Translations under genes and position numbers: made by a program | Shown here: positions 23,611-32,878 of the stretch, one piece after another | How the letters are laid out: every line of letters begins with the position of its first letter | How positions within the stretch are numbered: the stretch's first letter is position 1 | IMG/VR virus record: IMGVR_UViG_3300006845_000023 | Location: 1-49,058 of that record | Reading direction: 5' to 3' (one strand) | Origin: a virus | Length of the DNA stretch: 49,058 nt | Notes under the pieces: model-generated | Seen by the model: only the letters and a program-made list of their open reading frames with translations | Told to the model about the DNA's origin: nothing | The model's database searches: none

Positions 23611-23937
23611 ATGCCTCGCATTGCACATCGATTTCACGGTCCAGCGCAAGTCTCAAACGCTGCTGCTACGAAATTTACAGTTTCAGCAAATGAGAAAGCA
23701 ATTATCAGACATATTCATATCCAGAATCCTAGTGGTTCTGCTGTGAATTTTACGGCATCGATTGGTGCTGATGCTGCAGGCACACGTATTTTTGACGCCT
23801 ATACAATTGGCGCAAATACTATTCTAGACCATTTCTGTATGTATGTTCTGGAAGAAACCGAAATCTTCCAGGCATTCGCAGGAACTAACAATATCCTTGT
23901 TCTGACTATTGACGGTGAGAGGTCGGTTCTTGGCTAA
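23611..23937 (+). CDS. small virion protein, 108 aa
   Basis: The beta-rich sequence (ATKFTVSANEKAIIRHIHIQNPSGSAVNFTASIGADAAGTRIFDAYTIGAN) resembles small phage accessory proteins with a jelly-roll-like pattern, often encoded near tail fibres. It starts 1 nt after the preceding stop, with a GGAGATAAA site, and overlaps the endolysin start by 8 nt. It has no catalytic residues. The likely role is a fibre or baseplate accessory. Confidence 0.7.
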   Translation: MPRIAHRFHGPAQVSNAAATKFTVSANEKAIIRHIHIQNPSGSAVNFTASIGADAAGTRIFDAYTIGANTILDHFCMYVLEETEIFQAFAGTNNILVLTIDGERSVLG

Positions 23938-24286
23938 GACTCTTAGAGAAAAACAGTCGGTATTCGCTCGACTTGTTTCCCTATTAATCTTAGAAGCTGA
24001 GGCACAAGGATTTGAAGTTACTATTGGCGAGGTTTATCGTTCGCCAGAAGAAGCCGAAAGACTGTTCAAGTTAGGTAAGGGAATCAAAAATTCCTTACAT
24101 ACCCTTAAACTAGCAGTAGACATAAATCTATTCAAAAATGGAGTTTATCTGTCATCTACGGACTCTCATCGGTCATTGGGAGAATGGTGGGAAGGACTAT
24201 CTACACCCCCGGACATTATATGTCATTGGGGAGGTAGATTCGGAGATGGCAATCACTACTCCGTTGGACACGCGGGTAGAAAATGA
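23930..24286 (+). CDS. endolysin, M15-type peptidase, 118 aa
   Basis: This probably cleaves peptidoglycan stem peptides at lysis (L-Ala-D-Glu or D-Ala-D-Ala-type peptidase of family M15). The zinc-site motif S-x-H-x6-D appears as SLHTLKLAVDINLFKNG. The second motif is WGGRFGDGNHYS, in which the last His is a ligand. Among three alternative starts (TTG 23909, GTG 23915, TTG 23930) I prefer the TTG at 23930, since GAGAGG lies 7 nt upstream and the family begins at about LREKQ. It is 20 kb from the putative holin genes. Confidence 0.85.
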   Translation: MAKTLREKQSVFARLVSLLILEAEAQGFEVTIGEVYRSPEEAERLFKLGKGIKNSLHTLKLAVDINLFKNGVYLSSTDSHRSLGEWWEGLSTPPDIICHWGGRFGDGNHYSVGHAGRK

Positions 24287-24663
24287 ATATCCGAACTATG
24301 AAAATGGAGGATATTCCTGTTCTAAAAGCAATTCATGAACGGAATTATCCAGACCTAGACTTTCCGTTAGAACGTGACCTTCTCAGTGCCTTTGTAATTG
24401 AGAATGGTCATAAAGAAATCATTATGGCTGGCGGTGTAGAAGGTATTGCCGAAGCCCTTTTGGTAACTGATAAAACTAAGAGCCGAATTCAAGTAGGTAA
24501 GGCTCTAGTTGAGGCTCAGAGATTTTGTATGTATACATGTGGAATCTTCAAAATTCGAGAACTTCACGCTTTTGTGACTGACGATGAATACGCGAAACAT
24601 CTTATTCAGCACGGCTTCCAAAAACGTGAAGAAACGGTGCTCAGGATGATACTCAATGGGTAA
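24283..24663 (+). CDS. GNAT-like acetyltransferase-fold protein, 126 aa
   Basis: The N-terminus MNIRTMKMEDIPVLKAIHERNYPDLDFP and the ending (HAFVTDDEYAKHLIQHGFQKREETVLRMIL) follow the plan of GNAT N-acetyltransferases. The central acetyl-CoA loop (RxxGxG/A) is not conserved, so catalysis is doubtful. Such shortened GNAT-like proteins occur next to ejection-protein genes in environmental podoviruses. It overlaps the endolysin by 4 nt and the next gene by 8 nt. The fold call is moderately sure, the role unknown. Confidence 0.6.
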   Translation: MNIRTMKMEDIPVLKAIHERNYPDLDFPLERDLLSAFVIENGHKEIIMAGGVEGIAEALLVTDKTKSRIQVGKALVEAQRFCMYTCGIFKIRELHAFVTDDEYAKHLIQHGFQKREETVLRMILNG

Positions 24664-25855
24664 AAAGAAAACAACTCCGGCACCTAATCAGACTGACATC
24701 TATAACAGGGCTGTAACTGGCTATAACCAGACACAGCAGCCCTCCCAACTCGAAAATGAGATGGGTGGAGTCAGTCAGAATTTCATGGGTCGCTTTAATA
24801 AGTCTGCGGACCAAGCTACGCAGGATTATGGCGATATTATGGGTGGTTACAAGAACTTCATGAGTTCTTTCAAACCATCATTCGAGCGCGTGAACTATCA
24901 GCGTCCCGGTGAGCTTAACGAAGCATACGGATATCTTCGTGAAGCAATGCCGGGATACAGAGAATTCGCCAAAACTGGTGGATACTCCGCGCAAGATATT
25001 CAGGAACTTCGTGCGCGAGGCATAGCACCTATCCGTTCCGCTTATGGTAATACCATGATGGAAATGGATAGAGCTAGAGCGTTAGGGGGTGGTGGAGGTG
25101 CCCCTAACTATATAGCTGCTGCATCTCGCGCACAGAGAGAATTACCTGGTCAAATGGCTGATGCTATGACTGGTGTAAATGCTCAACTAGCACAGGATAT
25201 TAGACAAGGCAGACTTGCTGGTCTTGCTGGTATTCATGGTGTTGGTGGCACAATGGGCGGAATGTCACTAGATGATGCTCGCCTAGGACAACAGGCTGCA
25301 TTAGCTAATCAAGGTGCAGACTTGCAGGCTCAACAAATGGGTATGCAAGGTAGACTTGGTGCCCTTAGTGGTATGCAGAGTCTATATGGCACTACTCCGG
25401 GCATGGCTAATATGTTCGGAAATCAGGCTCTTAACGCATATGGTCAGAGAGCTGGAATGGACCAAGCTAGAAATCAGTTTGGTTTAGGCTATCTCGATGC
25501 CCAAATGCGTAGTCAGCAGCTTGGTCATGAACAGAAAGGAACACCGTGGTGGAAAACTGCACTATCGGTGGCCGGAACTGTTGCTCCCTACGCTGCTATG
25601 GCACTATCTGATAGAAATGCCAAGACTGAGATTAAATCAGTCGGTCGAGGCACTACTTCTAAGATGGCTAAATACCTTAAAGAACTACCTCTTAAGACTT
25701 GGAAATATAAGGGTGATGATACTACTCATTTTGGGCCTATGGCTCAGGACTTCAAGAAGAAATTCGGTATCGGAGATGGTAAAACTCTCCATCTTGCCGA
25801 TGTTATGGGCGTAGTCCTAGCTACGGCTAAGGAGGAAGCTCATGGCGATGCCTAA
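24656..25855 (+). CDS. internal virion protein with S74 chaperone-like C-terminus, 399 aa
   Basis: Residues 1-290 are rich in Gly, Ala, Gln and Met and largely helical (repeated LAGLAGIHG and GQQAALANQGADLQAQQMGMQG), like ejection or internal proteins. A short hydrophobic helix (~300-316) precedes a peptidase S74/intramolecular chaperone-like domain (~318-395) with the hallmark LSDRNAKTEIKSVG, then KTWKYKGDDTTHFGPMAQDF and HLADVMGVVLATAKEE. S74 domains usually trimerise and self-cleave fibre proteins, so its presence here is notable. It overlaps the next gene by 14 nt. Confidence 0.7.
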   Translation: MGKKKTTPAPNQTDIYNRAVTGYNQTQQPSQLENEMGGVSQNFMGRFNKSADQATQDYGDIMGGYKNFMSSFKPSFERVNYQRPGELNEAYGYLREAMPGYREFAKTGGYSAQDIQELRARGIAPIRSAYGNTMMEMDRARALGGGGGAPNYIAAASRAQRELPGQMADAMTGVNAQLAQDIRQGRLAGLAGIHGVGGTMGGMSLDDARLGQQAALANQGADLQAQQMGMQGRLGALSGMQSLYGTTPGMANMFGNQALNAYGQRAGMDQARNQFGLGYLDAQMRSQQLGHEQKGTPWWKTALSVAGTVAPYAAMALSDRNAKTEIKSVGRGTTSKMAKYLKELPLKTWKYKGDDTTHFGPMAQDFKKKFGIGDGKTLHLADVMGVVLATAKEEAHGDA

Positions 25856-27137
25856 TTTCTTCCGAAATGGATTAGACATGCTGAGGATGAAAAACATCTT
25901 TCAGCCTGAATCTCCCACATATCCTAGTCCTATGGGTGGAATGGGTGGTGGAATGCCACCTGAATTACCTAATATTCCTGTTCAATCTGGACTACCAATG
26001 CAGCAATCTGAATTTGATGTAACTCAACGTATGAAAGAACTCTATCAACCACAAAGTGTGGCTAGTGATAGGTTCAATCAAATGATGACAGACCAACCAA
26101 AATGGGAAAAACCAGGATTTTGGCGTAGTGCGGCTGCTGCACTATCAGCTTTTGGTCCTGGTGGTCATGAAACAGGGTTTAAGGTGGCTTCTGAACCTTA
26201 TACTCGTAAAATGACCGATTGGAAGGCTGGAATTGAACCTGCTTATCAGTCTGCAAATCTTGAGAGGCAGGAAAATATCAATGCGCGTCAATTAGCGCAT
26301 AATACTCTCCAAAGTGAGGTTACTTCGCGTCGAAACGAACAAACCGCGAAGAATCAAGATGTTCAAAATAAGATTCGTCAGCAGCGTGCTGATGCATATG
26401 ATTATAGGGTTCGTAACCCTAATTTGAAGTTCGATTTTAACGGTCCTCGCGTTCGGATTATGGACCCTGCGACTGGTAAAATCACTGAAACCTCTTGGGA
26501 ATCGAAGGATTTCACTCCACAAGAGAAACTTGAACTTGAGCAGAAAAATGCTATTGCTCGAATTCAAGAAACTGGTAAACAAGCTAGAGAAACTGAAACT
26601 ACTCGTCAAGAGGGTAGGACTGATATTGCCGAAACTAGAGGCTGGAAGCCTTATACAGATAAAGATGGAAACGTCTTTATGTATAATGAAATAACTGGAG
26701 AAACCAGAGATAGGAGTCAATCTCCTGTTGGAACTCCTACTCCTAGACCTAGCGGTGCATCTGCTAGACCTGAATTACCTTCTCAAACTAAAATTCGACA
26801 CTATAATGCTGCTCAGGAATTTGCCCAACGTAATCCAGAATTGGGGCGTTGGATTCAATTTGGAGCAGGAAATACATTTACTATTAAACCACCTAAAACT
26901 GGCACATTTGGTAGTGGTCCTTCACCACAACAGCATCAGATGATACAAGAAGCTATCTATGGTGCAGAAGGACAAGAACCTACTTTTCCATCATCTGGTC
27001 AAGGTGGGGGTAGGGGTGGTGGTTCTGGTCGTGGAACTCCTACTCCTAGATTTTCACCTAGTAAACCTCCTCCTGCTCCACAGGGATGGAAATATGTTCC
27101 AAAACAAGGTGGTGGCTGGACTGCTGTTCCTGGTTAG
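25842..27137 (+). CDS. putative internal/ejection protein, 431 aa
   Basis: The N-terminal ~85 residues are Pro/Met/Gly-rich. Residues ~90-260 are helical and charged (QENINARQLAHNTLQSEVTSRRNEQTAKNQD, KIRQQRADAYDYRVRNPNLKF). The C-terminal ~100 residues are a disordered Gly/Pro/Ser tail (GGGRGGGSGRGTPTPRF). It has no recognisable domain. Its position between the S74-bearing protein and the 1692-residue protein matches the ejection-protein trio of short-tailed phages. I infer that it is packaged in the head and delivered with DNA. Confidence 0.6.
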   Translation: MAMPNFFRNGLDMLRMKNIFQPESPTYPSPMGGMGGGMPPELPNIPVQSGLPMQQSEFDVTQRMKELYQPQSVASDRFNQMMTDQPKWEKPGFWRSAAAALSAFGPGGHETGFKVASEPYTRKMTDWKAGIEPAYQSANLERQENINARQLAHNTLQSEVTSRRNEQTAKNQDVQNKIRQQRADAYDYRVRNPNLKFDFNGPRVRIMDPATGKITETSWESKDFTPQEKLELEQKNAIARIQETGKQARETETTRQEGRTDIAETRGWKPYTDKDGNVFMYNEITGETRDRSQSPVGTPTPRPSGASARPELPSQTKIRHYNAAQEFAQRNPELGRWIQFGAGNTFTIKPPKTGTFGSGPSPQQHQMIQEAIYGAEGQEPTFPSSGQGGGRGGGSGRGTPTPRFSPSKPPPAPQGWKYVPKQGGGWTAVPG

Positions 27138-27144
27138 GTGAGAG

Positions 27145-30100
27145 ATGTATCCACCAAAACAAAAACCGCCCGATTTAGATGATGCTGGTCAACCGATTAA
27201 ATTTGACCAGAAGCCTCCAGATTTAGATGATTACGGTAATCCTAGTGTAGAAACTCCAGGTCTAGGTTCACAAATCTGGGGTGCATTAAATGAAGGTCTG
27301 TGGGAAGCTCCCTCACGATGGGGAAAGCAATTTGCAGACTGGATGACTACACCAGAATTAGATGATTCTAGATTTACTGCTATGGCTAAAGGTGCCGTAG
27401 GCGGTATGGGGCAAGGTCTGGGACAATTAGCTACTGACTTAACTTCGCCAATCAATATTGGAGCCACACTAGCTACAGGTGGTTCAAATCTAGCACTTAG
27501 AGCAGGATTACGTCCTGAAGTAGTGAAAGGTATATCTACTGCTGCTAAAGCTCTATCTGTTCCTGCTGCTGCTCATGGTGGTATGGAAATGGGTGGTGCT
27601 GCTACTGATTTCTTTGACCCTAATATTCCATTAACTGAAACTGCCGGTAGATTTGGTCGTGGTGCTATTGAAGCTGCTGGTGGCACACTAGGAGCACTAC
27701 ATACACCTAATACACAAGGTCCAATTCTTAGTAGATTGTGGCCTGATACTGAAGCTAAAGCTGCGGCTAGTGTTTCGGACCTATTACCCAAATTACGTGA
27801 ATCACTGGATAAGGATGCTCAAAATAGAGCAAAAAATCCAGAAACTACACCGGACCAAACAGGTTCGCCTAATGCCCAACCACAACAAGCTACTAAAGTA
27901 TTCATTAAGACTCCATCACCAGAACTAGTTAATCACGTTAAGTCACAAGGCTACGACTTTACTGGGGTAGACCCCAATAGAGGTATGGTGTTTGAGCGGC
28001 GTAGACCTGCGCCTGCTCCACCTGAACGTGTGCCTGATATTGAGGAATTTGAAACTGTTAAGGAAGAAGCTCCTGATATTAATCAGTTTGAGGATGAACC
28101 TATGTTTAGTAGAGTTCCTCAACCTGGTCAGGAACCGCAATTTGCCTTCATGGATGATATGAATTTCCCTGAAGGTCCAGAACCCTTTTTCCATCTTCCC
28201 GATGGTTCTACAGTTTCTCAACGCGAATTAGTTAGACGAGGAATTGAAGTTCCTCAACTACCTGATGAACAGTTGGGAATTGGTCGTCAATTTCCTGGTA
28301 TCGAAGCTGAGGAAGTTGGTCCGATAGGGAGACAACCAATAGATTTGAATCAGGCTCTAATAGATATGGAGTCTGATATGGCTAGACCTGTTGGTCGTGG
28401 TCAGAGTGAAGGATTCGCGCAACAGGTAATGCCAGATGATGAACCTCTATTCTCTCGTGTTCCACGTCCTCCTGAAGAAACGAGGGGACCACTATTTAAT
28501 GAACCTGTAACTCCTAGAGTTCCGGGTCCAGAACTACCGCATGAATTTCAACCTGATATTCCTATGACTAGAGAACCAGTCGAAGGTGGTTATTCACCTC
28601 AATTTGGTGAACAAGTCATACCTACTGAAGAACCATTATTTAGTCGTGTGCCTAAGCCTAGCGACGAAATGAGAACTAATCAGAATCCACGTTGGGTGGA
28701 AGCTGAAAATGATGCCAAAATACTAGGCATTAATCCGGCTGATTTTCAACACATTGATGACCTTGAATGGGCCATTACTCAGAGAACTGCTGAAGAAACT
28801 ATGAGAACTGGTATGAATCCCTTGGCAGCAGCTAAAGGTGATATACCATTACAGGCTAAAGTAGGCGAAGGAAAGGCCAAAATTGACGTTAATGTCAGAA
28901 AGGCCGCTGATGAATTAACTAAGGGCTATAATCAACCTCTCCCCGCAGTTATGGTGCGCGAAGGATTACAGAATGCCTTCGATGCTACTAAACTAATGAG
29001 AGGATCTGGTAAGGCTACTATTAAAGTAGAAAATGATGGTATTACCATTAGTGATAATGGTAAGGGAATGGGTCCTGAAGAACTCTATACTGTCTATACT
29101 AACTTACATGAATCAGGTAAGGTAACTGAAGAAGGTGCCACAGGTGGTAAAGGTGTCGGTAAGGCTACCTTTATGCTCGGTGGTTCACGTTTTTCAGTTG
29201 AAACTGTTAAGCAAATCGGTAACAAGAAAATCGCATCCAGTTTCGAGGGAACTCCTGAAGAACTTCTAGCTGGATTCGACATTGATACTGTAGAAGTGCC
29301 TATGGATACTCCTACTGGCACTACTTTTACTACTAAATTTAAGGAAGGCCAAGAGGCTTTCTATGCTCGTAATATGATTGAAGAAATCAGTAAATATAGC
29401 CGAAATCTTGACCTTACAATGGACGTAGATAGCTACGGTTATGGTTATGTGGGTCAAAAATTCAAGAATACTAAAATCGATGACAGGTCCATTATCAAAG
29501 AAACCGTAGATAGTGGTAATTCTGGCGTTGAAGTCCTTATTCCCAAGAGTGCTGAACTTGGAGAGAGGTCATCTGTCAAGATGGTCTATCTCAATAATGG
29601 AATGTATCAATTTTCCAATCGTATGTATCTGGATGAATCCACCAAGGGTATTCCAGAGGAAATTATTCTCGATATTAATCCAAAGGTTCCTGAAGGTCAT
29701 GATAATTATCCATTCCCTGTTCAGCGGGAATCTATTAAAGAAGGTATGCAAAAAGAAATTGAGAATCTTGTCAAAGACAAGCTAATCAATCCATTTGCAA
29801 ACCAGAAGAAGATGGATTTGGCTAAATTGTGGGATTCTATGCCTATCATGGGTAAAGACCCACTTACCGGGGTTGAAATTGTTCTATTTGACCCAGGTAA
29901 TAGGCTGACTCCTGATGAATTGATGGAACTTCAAACTAATCCTGTAGTTGGTGAACTAAATAATGCGATAAATCAACTAGTTAGTAATATTCTAGCTACT
30001 ACAGAAAGACCTAAGTGGGCAGCTAAGGTTAAGAGGGTAGGTATTACTCTTGACCCAGGTATTTACGGTGTTCATATCCCTGACCCAAGGTCAATTAAGA

Positions 30101-32223
30101 CTGACCCATCGTCTGCAATTTTAATCAATCCATTTGCACATACAGAGGTGCCAAAAGAAGCTCCTCAAGGTGCGATGGATATTACTCCCGAAAGTGCTGC
30201 ATTAGATACTGTTGTAACCGCAATGCATGAAGTGGCGCATGTAGGGTCTGAGGACCCCAAAACAGTGCCACCAATTACTGATGCAGACCTTACTGACCCA
30301 AGAGTAGGTAGATATCTCCAGACCTATCTACAGCAAGCCGTCACACAGGGCGGACTTGACATGGGTCATGGAATGCCATTTATCCATAGACTAGGAGAGA
30401 TTTATGCCAAATTTGGAACAAGGAATGGACTCGCCGCAGCGACCAGAATTCAGCAAATTCTCTCAGGTGGGCAGTCTGGGAGATACAGTCCAGAAGTTCA
30501 GAGACTACTACACATCTATACTGAATCAAGGGGGCGAGGAGCAACTACAGAGGACATTCTCTCAGGAACGGGAGTTAAGTCAGCAAATAGAATCCCCGGA
30601 GAAGGAAATGTTCCTGGCGATGATACAGGACTTCGAGGAGGAACTCCTAGGACTGCAATCCTCAGAGGAAAACATGCCACCCCAGATGCCGTAAAAGCAA
30701 TGAAAGACCGTGGATATGAATTCTCTCATATGAACGAACATGGGAGTTTTGTATTCACTAAGGCAAGTATGGGTGGACAGGGTGGAGGAAAACCACCTAA
30801 AACTCCTATTCTTGAATCTGAAGTTCCACAGCCTCCCGGTAGAAAACCACAGGGAGAACCTGAGAAAATTAGTCCTTGGCGTGAGGCTTTTGAATTACCT
30901 CGCGCTATGATGTCGGTAGACCCTCCGTTTGTAACATCCGCTATGTTCAGACAAGGACTACCATTAGTAGGAACTAAAGGATGGTTTAAGGCTGCTTTCG
31001 AGCAGGCTAAAGCATTCGGTAGTCAGAAGTATTATGACCAGCGAATGGCCGAATTAGGACAAGACCCACTATTCAAACCGCGAGGAAAGAAACCCTCGTA
31101 TGCTGAACATATTGGTGTTGCTATGACCGATATGGGCAGTAAACTGACTAGGCGCGAGGAAGCTCTCAGGTCAAAGATTGCTGAAAAGATTCCTCTCTAT
31201 GGTAAGTATATTAGAGCAAGCAATAGAGCCTTTACACTATTCTTGAATGAACTACGTGTTAATACACTTAATGAACTAGTAAAAACTGGAAGAGCCAATG
31301 CTAAAGCAGATGGTAATGCTGCATTAGACCCATTCCAGAACGAGGTTCTGGCTAAAGAATTGGCAGAGTTTGTTAATGTTGCCACTGGTCGTGGTTCACT
31401 AAAGGCACAACTTCCCTTCACTAAGAAGGAATATAGTGCTGAACGTGCATCTAAACTATTGGCTGACGCATTCTTCTCTCCGCGCCTCATTGCATCGAGG
31501 ATGAAGATGATGAATCCGTCTACCTATATTTTTGGTAATCCACAAGTTCGGAAAGAATATACTAAAGCTATGCTCAGAACTGTTGGAGCATGGTGGACTT
31601 TTGCTTCAATAGCTGAAATGATGTTTGGTGCTGATGTAAGTAAAGACCCGAATAATGCTGACTTCGGAAAAGTCAAGATTGGTAATACTAGATTTGATGC
31701 TGGTGGGGGATTTCAACAGTGGCTTGTTCTAGGTAGCAGAATGAGATTTAACTGGATGAAACTACCCATCGAAACTGAGACAGGTATCACACCTATTGAC
31801 CTTATGACTAATCTCATGGGTCATGGTGGAGGTAAATATACTAGCTCTGGCTCTGGTGCGAGTTATGATTTTGGTTCTGGCTACAAACCAGAAACCAGAA
31901 CTAGTATCATGATTAATTTTCTTGCGAACAAGCTACACCCGACTGCGAAATTCTTCTGGGATTTGGGAAGTGCTAACGAGCAGATTCCTGTCTACGTAGG
32001 GGATAGGATAATGCAGATGTTCCTACCTATGATGGCGGGAGACTTGGCAGAACTAGCAGTTGAAGAACCTGAATTGATACCACTAGTTCTACCATTCTCC
32101 GGTATCGGGGGTGGAACTCAGACTTACACTGGTCAAGCTGGTAAACCCTCTATTACTCCATTCATGGAACAGTTCATGGGAATGGAAGGAATAGGAGAAT
32201 ACGATATTCCCTACGGTCGTTAA
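27145..32223 (+). CDS. giant multidomain internal protein: GHKL ATPase + HExxH protease, 1692 aa
   Basis: This is probably an ejected or polyvalent virion protein. Residues 1-590 are largely disordered and carry three FSRVP[QRK]P repeats (~320, 436, 499). A GHKL (Hsp90/MORC-type) ATPase follows: N-box REGLQNAFDA (605-614), G1 DNGKGM (637-642), G2 GGKGVGKAT (667-675). A zinc-protease motif HEVAH is at 1028-1032. A ~35-residue module at 251-285 recurs at 1170-1205. The C-terminus (~1430-1560: FFSPRLIASRMKMMNPSTY, DFGKVKIGNTRFDAGGGFQQW) resembles a region seen in large virion proteins of other phages. It is the last late gene. Confidence 0.8.
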   Translation: MYPPKQKPPDLDDAGQPIKFDQKPPDLDDYGNPSVETPGLGSQIWGALNEGLWEAPSRWGKQFADWMTTPELDDSRFTAMAKGAVGGMGQGLGQLATDLTSPINIGATLATGGSNLALRAGLRPEVVKGISTAAKALSVPAAAHGGMEMGGAATDFFDPNIPLTETAGRFGRGAIEAAGGTLGALHTPNTQGPILSRLWPDTEAKAAASVSDLLPKLRESLDKDAQNRAKNPETTPDQTGSPNAQPQQATKVFIKTPSPELVNHVKSQGYDFTGVDPNRGMVFERRRPAPAPPERVPDIEEFETVKEEAPDINQFEDEPMFSRVPQPGQEPQFAFMDDMNFPEGPEPFFHLPDGSTVSQRELVRRGIEVPQLPDEQLGIGRQFPGIEAEEVGPIGRQPIDLNQALIDMESDMARPVGRGQSEGFAQQVMPDDEPLFSRVPRPPEETRGPLFNEPVTPRVPGPELPHEFQPDIPMTREPVEGGYSPQFGEQVIPTEEPLFSRVPKPSDEMRTNQNPRWVEAENDAKILGINPADFQHIDDLEWAITQRTAEETMRTGMNPLAAAKGDIPLQAKVGEGKAKIDVNVRKAADELTKGYNQPLPAVMVREGLQNAFDATKLMRGSGKATIKVENDGITISDNGKGMGPEELYTVYTNLHESGKVTEEGATGGKGVGKATFMLGGSRFSVETVKQIGNKKIASSFEGTPEELLAGFDIDTVEVPMDTPTGTTFTTKFKEGQEAFYARNMIEEISKYSRNLDLTMDVDSYGYGYVGQKFKNTKIDDRSIIKETVDSGNSGVEVLIPKSAELGERSSVKMVYLNNGMYQFSNRMYLDESTKGIPEEIILDINPKVPEGHDNYPFPVQRESIKEGMQKEIENLVKDKLINPFANQKKMDLAKLWDSMPIMGKDPLTGVEIVLFDPGNRLTPDELMELQTNPVVGELNNAINQLVSNILATTERPKWAAKVKRVGITLDPGIYGVHIPDPRSIKTDPSSAILINPFAHTEVPKEAPQGAMDITPESAALDTVVTAMHEVAHVGSEDPKTVPPITDADLTDPRVGRYLQTYLQQAVTQGGLDMGHGMPFIHRLGEIYAKFGTRNGLAAATRIQQILSGGQSGRYSPEVQRLLHIYTESRGRGATTEDILSGTGVKSANRIPGEGNVPGDDTGLRGGTPRTAILRGKHATPDAVKAMKDRGYEFSHMNEHGSFVFTKASMGGQGGGKPPKTPILESEVPQPPGRKPQGEPEKISPWREAFELPRAMMSVDPPFVTSAMFRQGLPLVGTKGWFKAAFEQAKAFGSQKYYDQRMAELGQDPLFKPRGKKPSYAEHIGVAMTDMGSKLTRREEALRSKIAEKIPLYGKYIRASNRAFTLFLNELRVNTLNELVKTGRANAKADGNAALDPFQNEVLAKELAEFVNVATGRGSLKAQLPFTKKEYSAERASKLLADAFFSPRLIASRMKMMNPSTYIFGNPQVRKEYTKAMLRTVGAWWTFASIAEMMFGADVSKDPNNADFGKVKIGNTRFDAGGGFQQWLVLGSRMRFNWMKLPIETETGITPIDLMTNLMGHGGGKYTSSGSGASYDFGSGYKPETRTSIMINFLANKLHPTAKFFWDLGSANEQIPVYVGDRIMQMFLPMMAGDLAELAVEEPELIPLVLPFSGIGGGTQTYTGQAGKPSITPFMEQFMGMEGIGEYDIPYGR

Positions 32224-32289
32224 GTCACGTTAATCTTGTGACTGTTCGCTAGTGTGATGAGCGCCTTCACTATTGCCTTGTTGAAGGCG
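32223..32289. terminator. candidate convergent terminators between late and early blocks
   Basis: AGTCAC (32223-32228)/GTGACT (32238-32243) forms a perfect 6-bp stem with a 9-nt loop right after the last late stop codon. CGCCTTCA (32262-32269)/TGAAGGCG (32282-32289) forms a perfect 8-bp stem with a 12-nt loop inside the tail of the last early gene. Head-on transcription needs a stop here. Neither stem has a clear T-run, so efficiency is uncertain. Confidence 0.45.
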
Positions 32290-32706
32290 TTCGTCACTTC
32301 GTTCTTCCCCCACGATGTTTTGTGTTCGATTTCTGCCTCGAACTTTTCTTGTAGCAGTTTCACGAACTCCTCTAGGTTCTCCATATGTCTCCTTTAATTC
32401 TTCAAAAGAGTCAATAATTGGTATGCCTAGTTCAATGGCTAGTGCTCTTTCTTTTAGTGCGCCCGGACTTTCATCCCACCGAGGCAACATGAGCATATGT
32501 GTGCAACGTCTAATGACTGCGTTGTCATATTGCAAACAAGTCTCATAATCAACCTCAGAATGAGGAATGATAGGAGGCATGAAACAAGGAATACCTATTT
32601 TCAGGCATTGATAAAGCACCTGTTCTGCAATGATTTTATTATCTTCAATAGTGTAGCCATTTCTGGCTGTAATAGGCCCGGCTAGGTAAACGAACATATC
32701 CCTCAT
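32230..32706 (-). CDS. nucleoside deoxyribosyltransferase-like (DUF4406) protein, 158 aa
   Basis: The sequence follows the nucleoside 2-deoxyribosyltransferase/DUF4406 plan: MFVYLAGPIT at the start, YETCLQYDNAVIRRCTHMLMLPRWDESPGALKERALAIELGIPI in the middle. Those enzymes cleave or exchange the N-glycosidic bond of nucleosides, and some relatives act on nucleotides. The last ~45 residues form a charged low-complexity tail beyond the usual domain. I chose the ATG at 32706, with GAGGTG 5 nt upstream; a GTG at 32712 is in frame. It is the terminal gene of the early block, a few genes from the Acb2-like gene. Confidence 0.75.
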   Translation of the reverse strand: MRDMFVYLAGPITARNGYTIEDNKIIAEQVLYQCLKIGIPCFMPPIIPHSEVDYETCLQYDNAVIRRCTHMLMLPRWDESPGALKERALAIELGIPIIDSFEELKETYGEPRGVRETATRKVRGRNRTQNIVGEERSDERLQQGNSEGAHHTSEQSQD

Positions 32707-32713
32707 GGGCACC

Positions 32714-32878
32714 TCAGAAGGGAATCACATCCTCTGGACAAACGAAAGTCTTACAGTGTATACAACGGTATACATTACTATGGACAATTAGGTAGCTGCT
32801 CCAAATAGTCTTGCCACATTCGGGGCAGCTACCTATATTCTTATCTACTGATGGGAGTCGGATTATTTCCTCCTCCAC
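32714..32878 (-). CDS. zinc-ribbon miniprotein, 54 aa
   Basis: This is a short gene not easily seen by length. It starts with GTG at 32878 behind AAGGAG (6-nt gap). It encodes a classic four-Cys ribbon, CPECGKTIW and CIHCKTFVCPED, with pairs ~20 residues apart. It overlaps the upstream gene by 38 nt and ends 8 nt before the next start. It resembles the other zinc-ribbon miniproteins of the early block. The role is unknown, possibly nucleic-acid or protein binding. Confidence 0.7.
   Translation of the reverse strand: MEEEIIRLPSVDKNIGSCPECGKTIWSSYLIVHSNVYRCIHCKTFVCPEDVIPF

Noticed and set aside
27001-27100. Gly-rich tail of the 25842 gene as a collagen-like stalk
   Set aside because: It has no G-X-Y periodicity; it is an irregular Gly/Pro/Ser linker.
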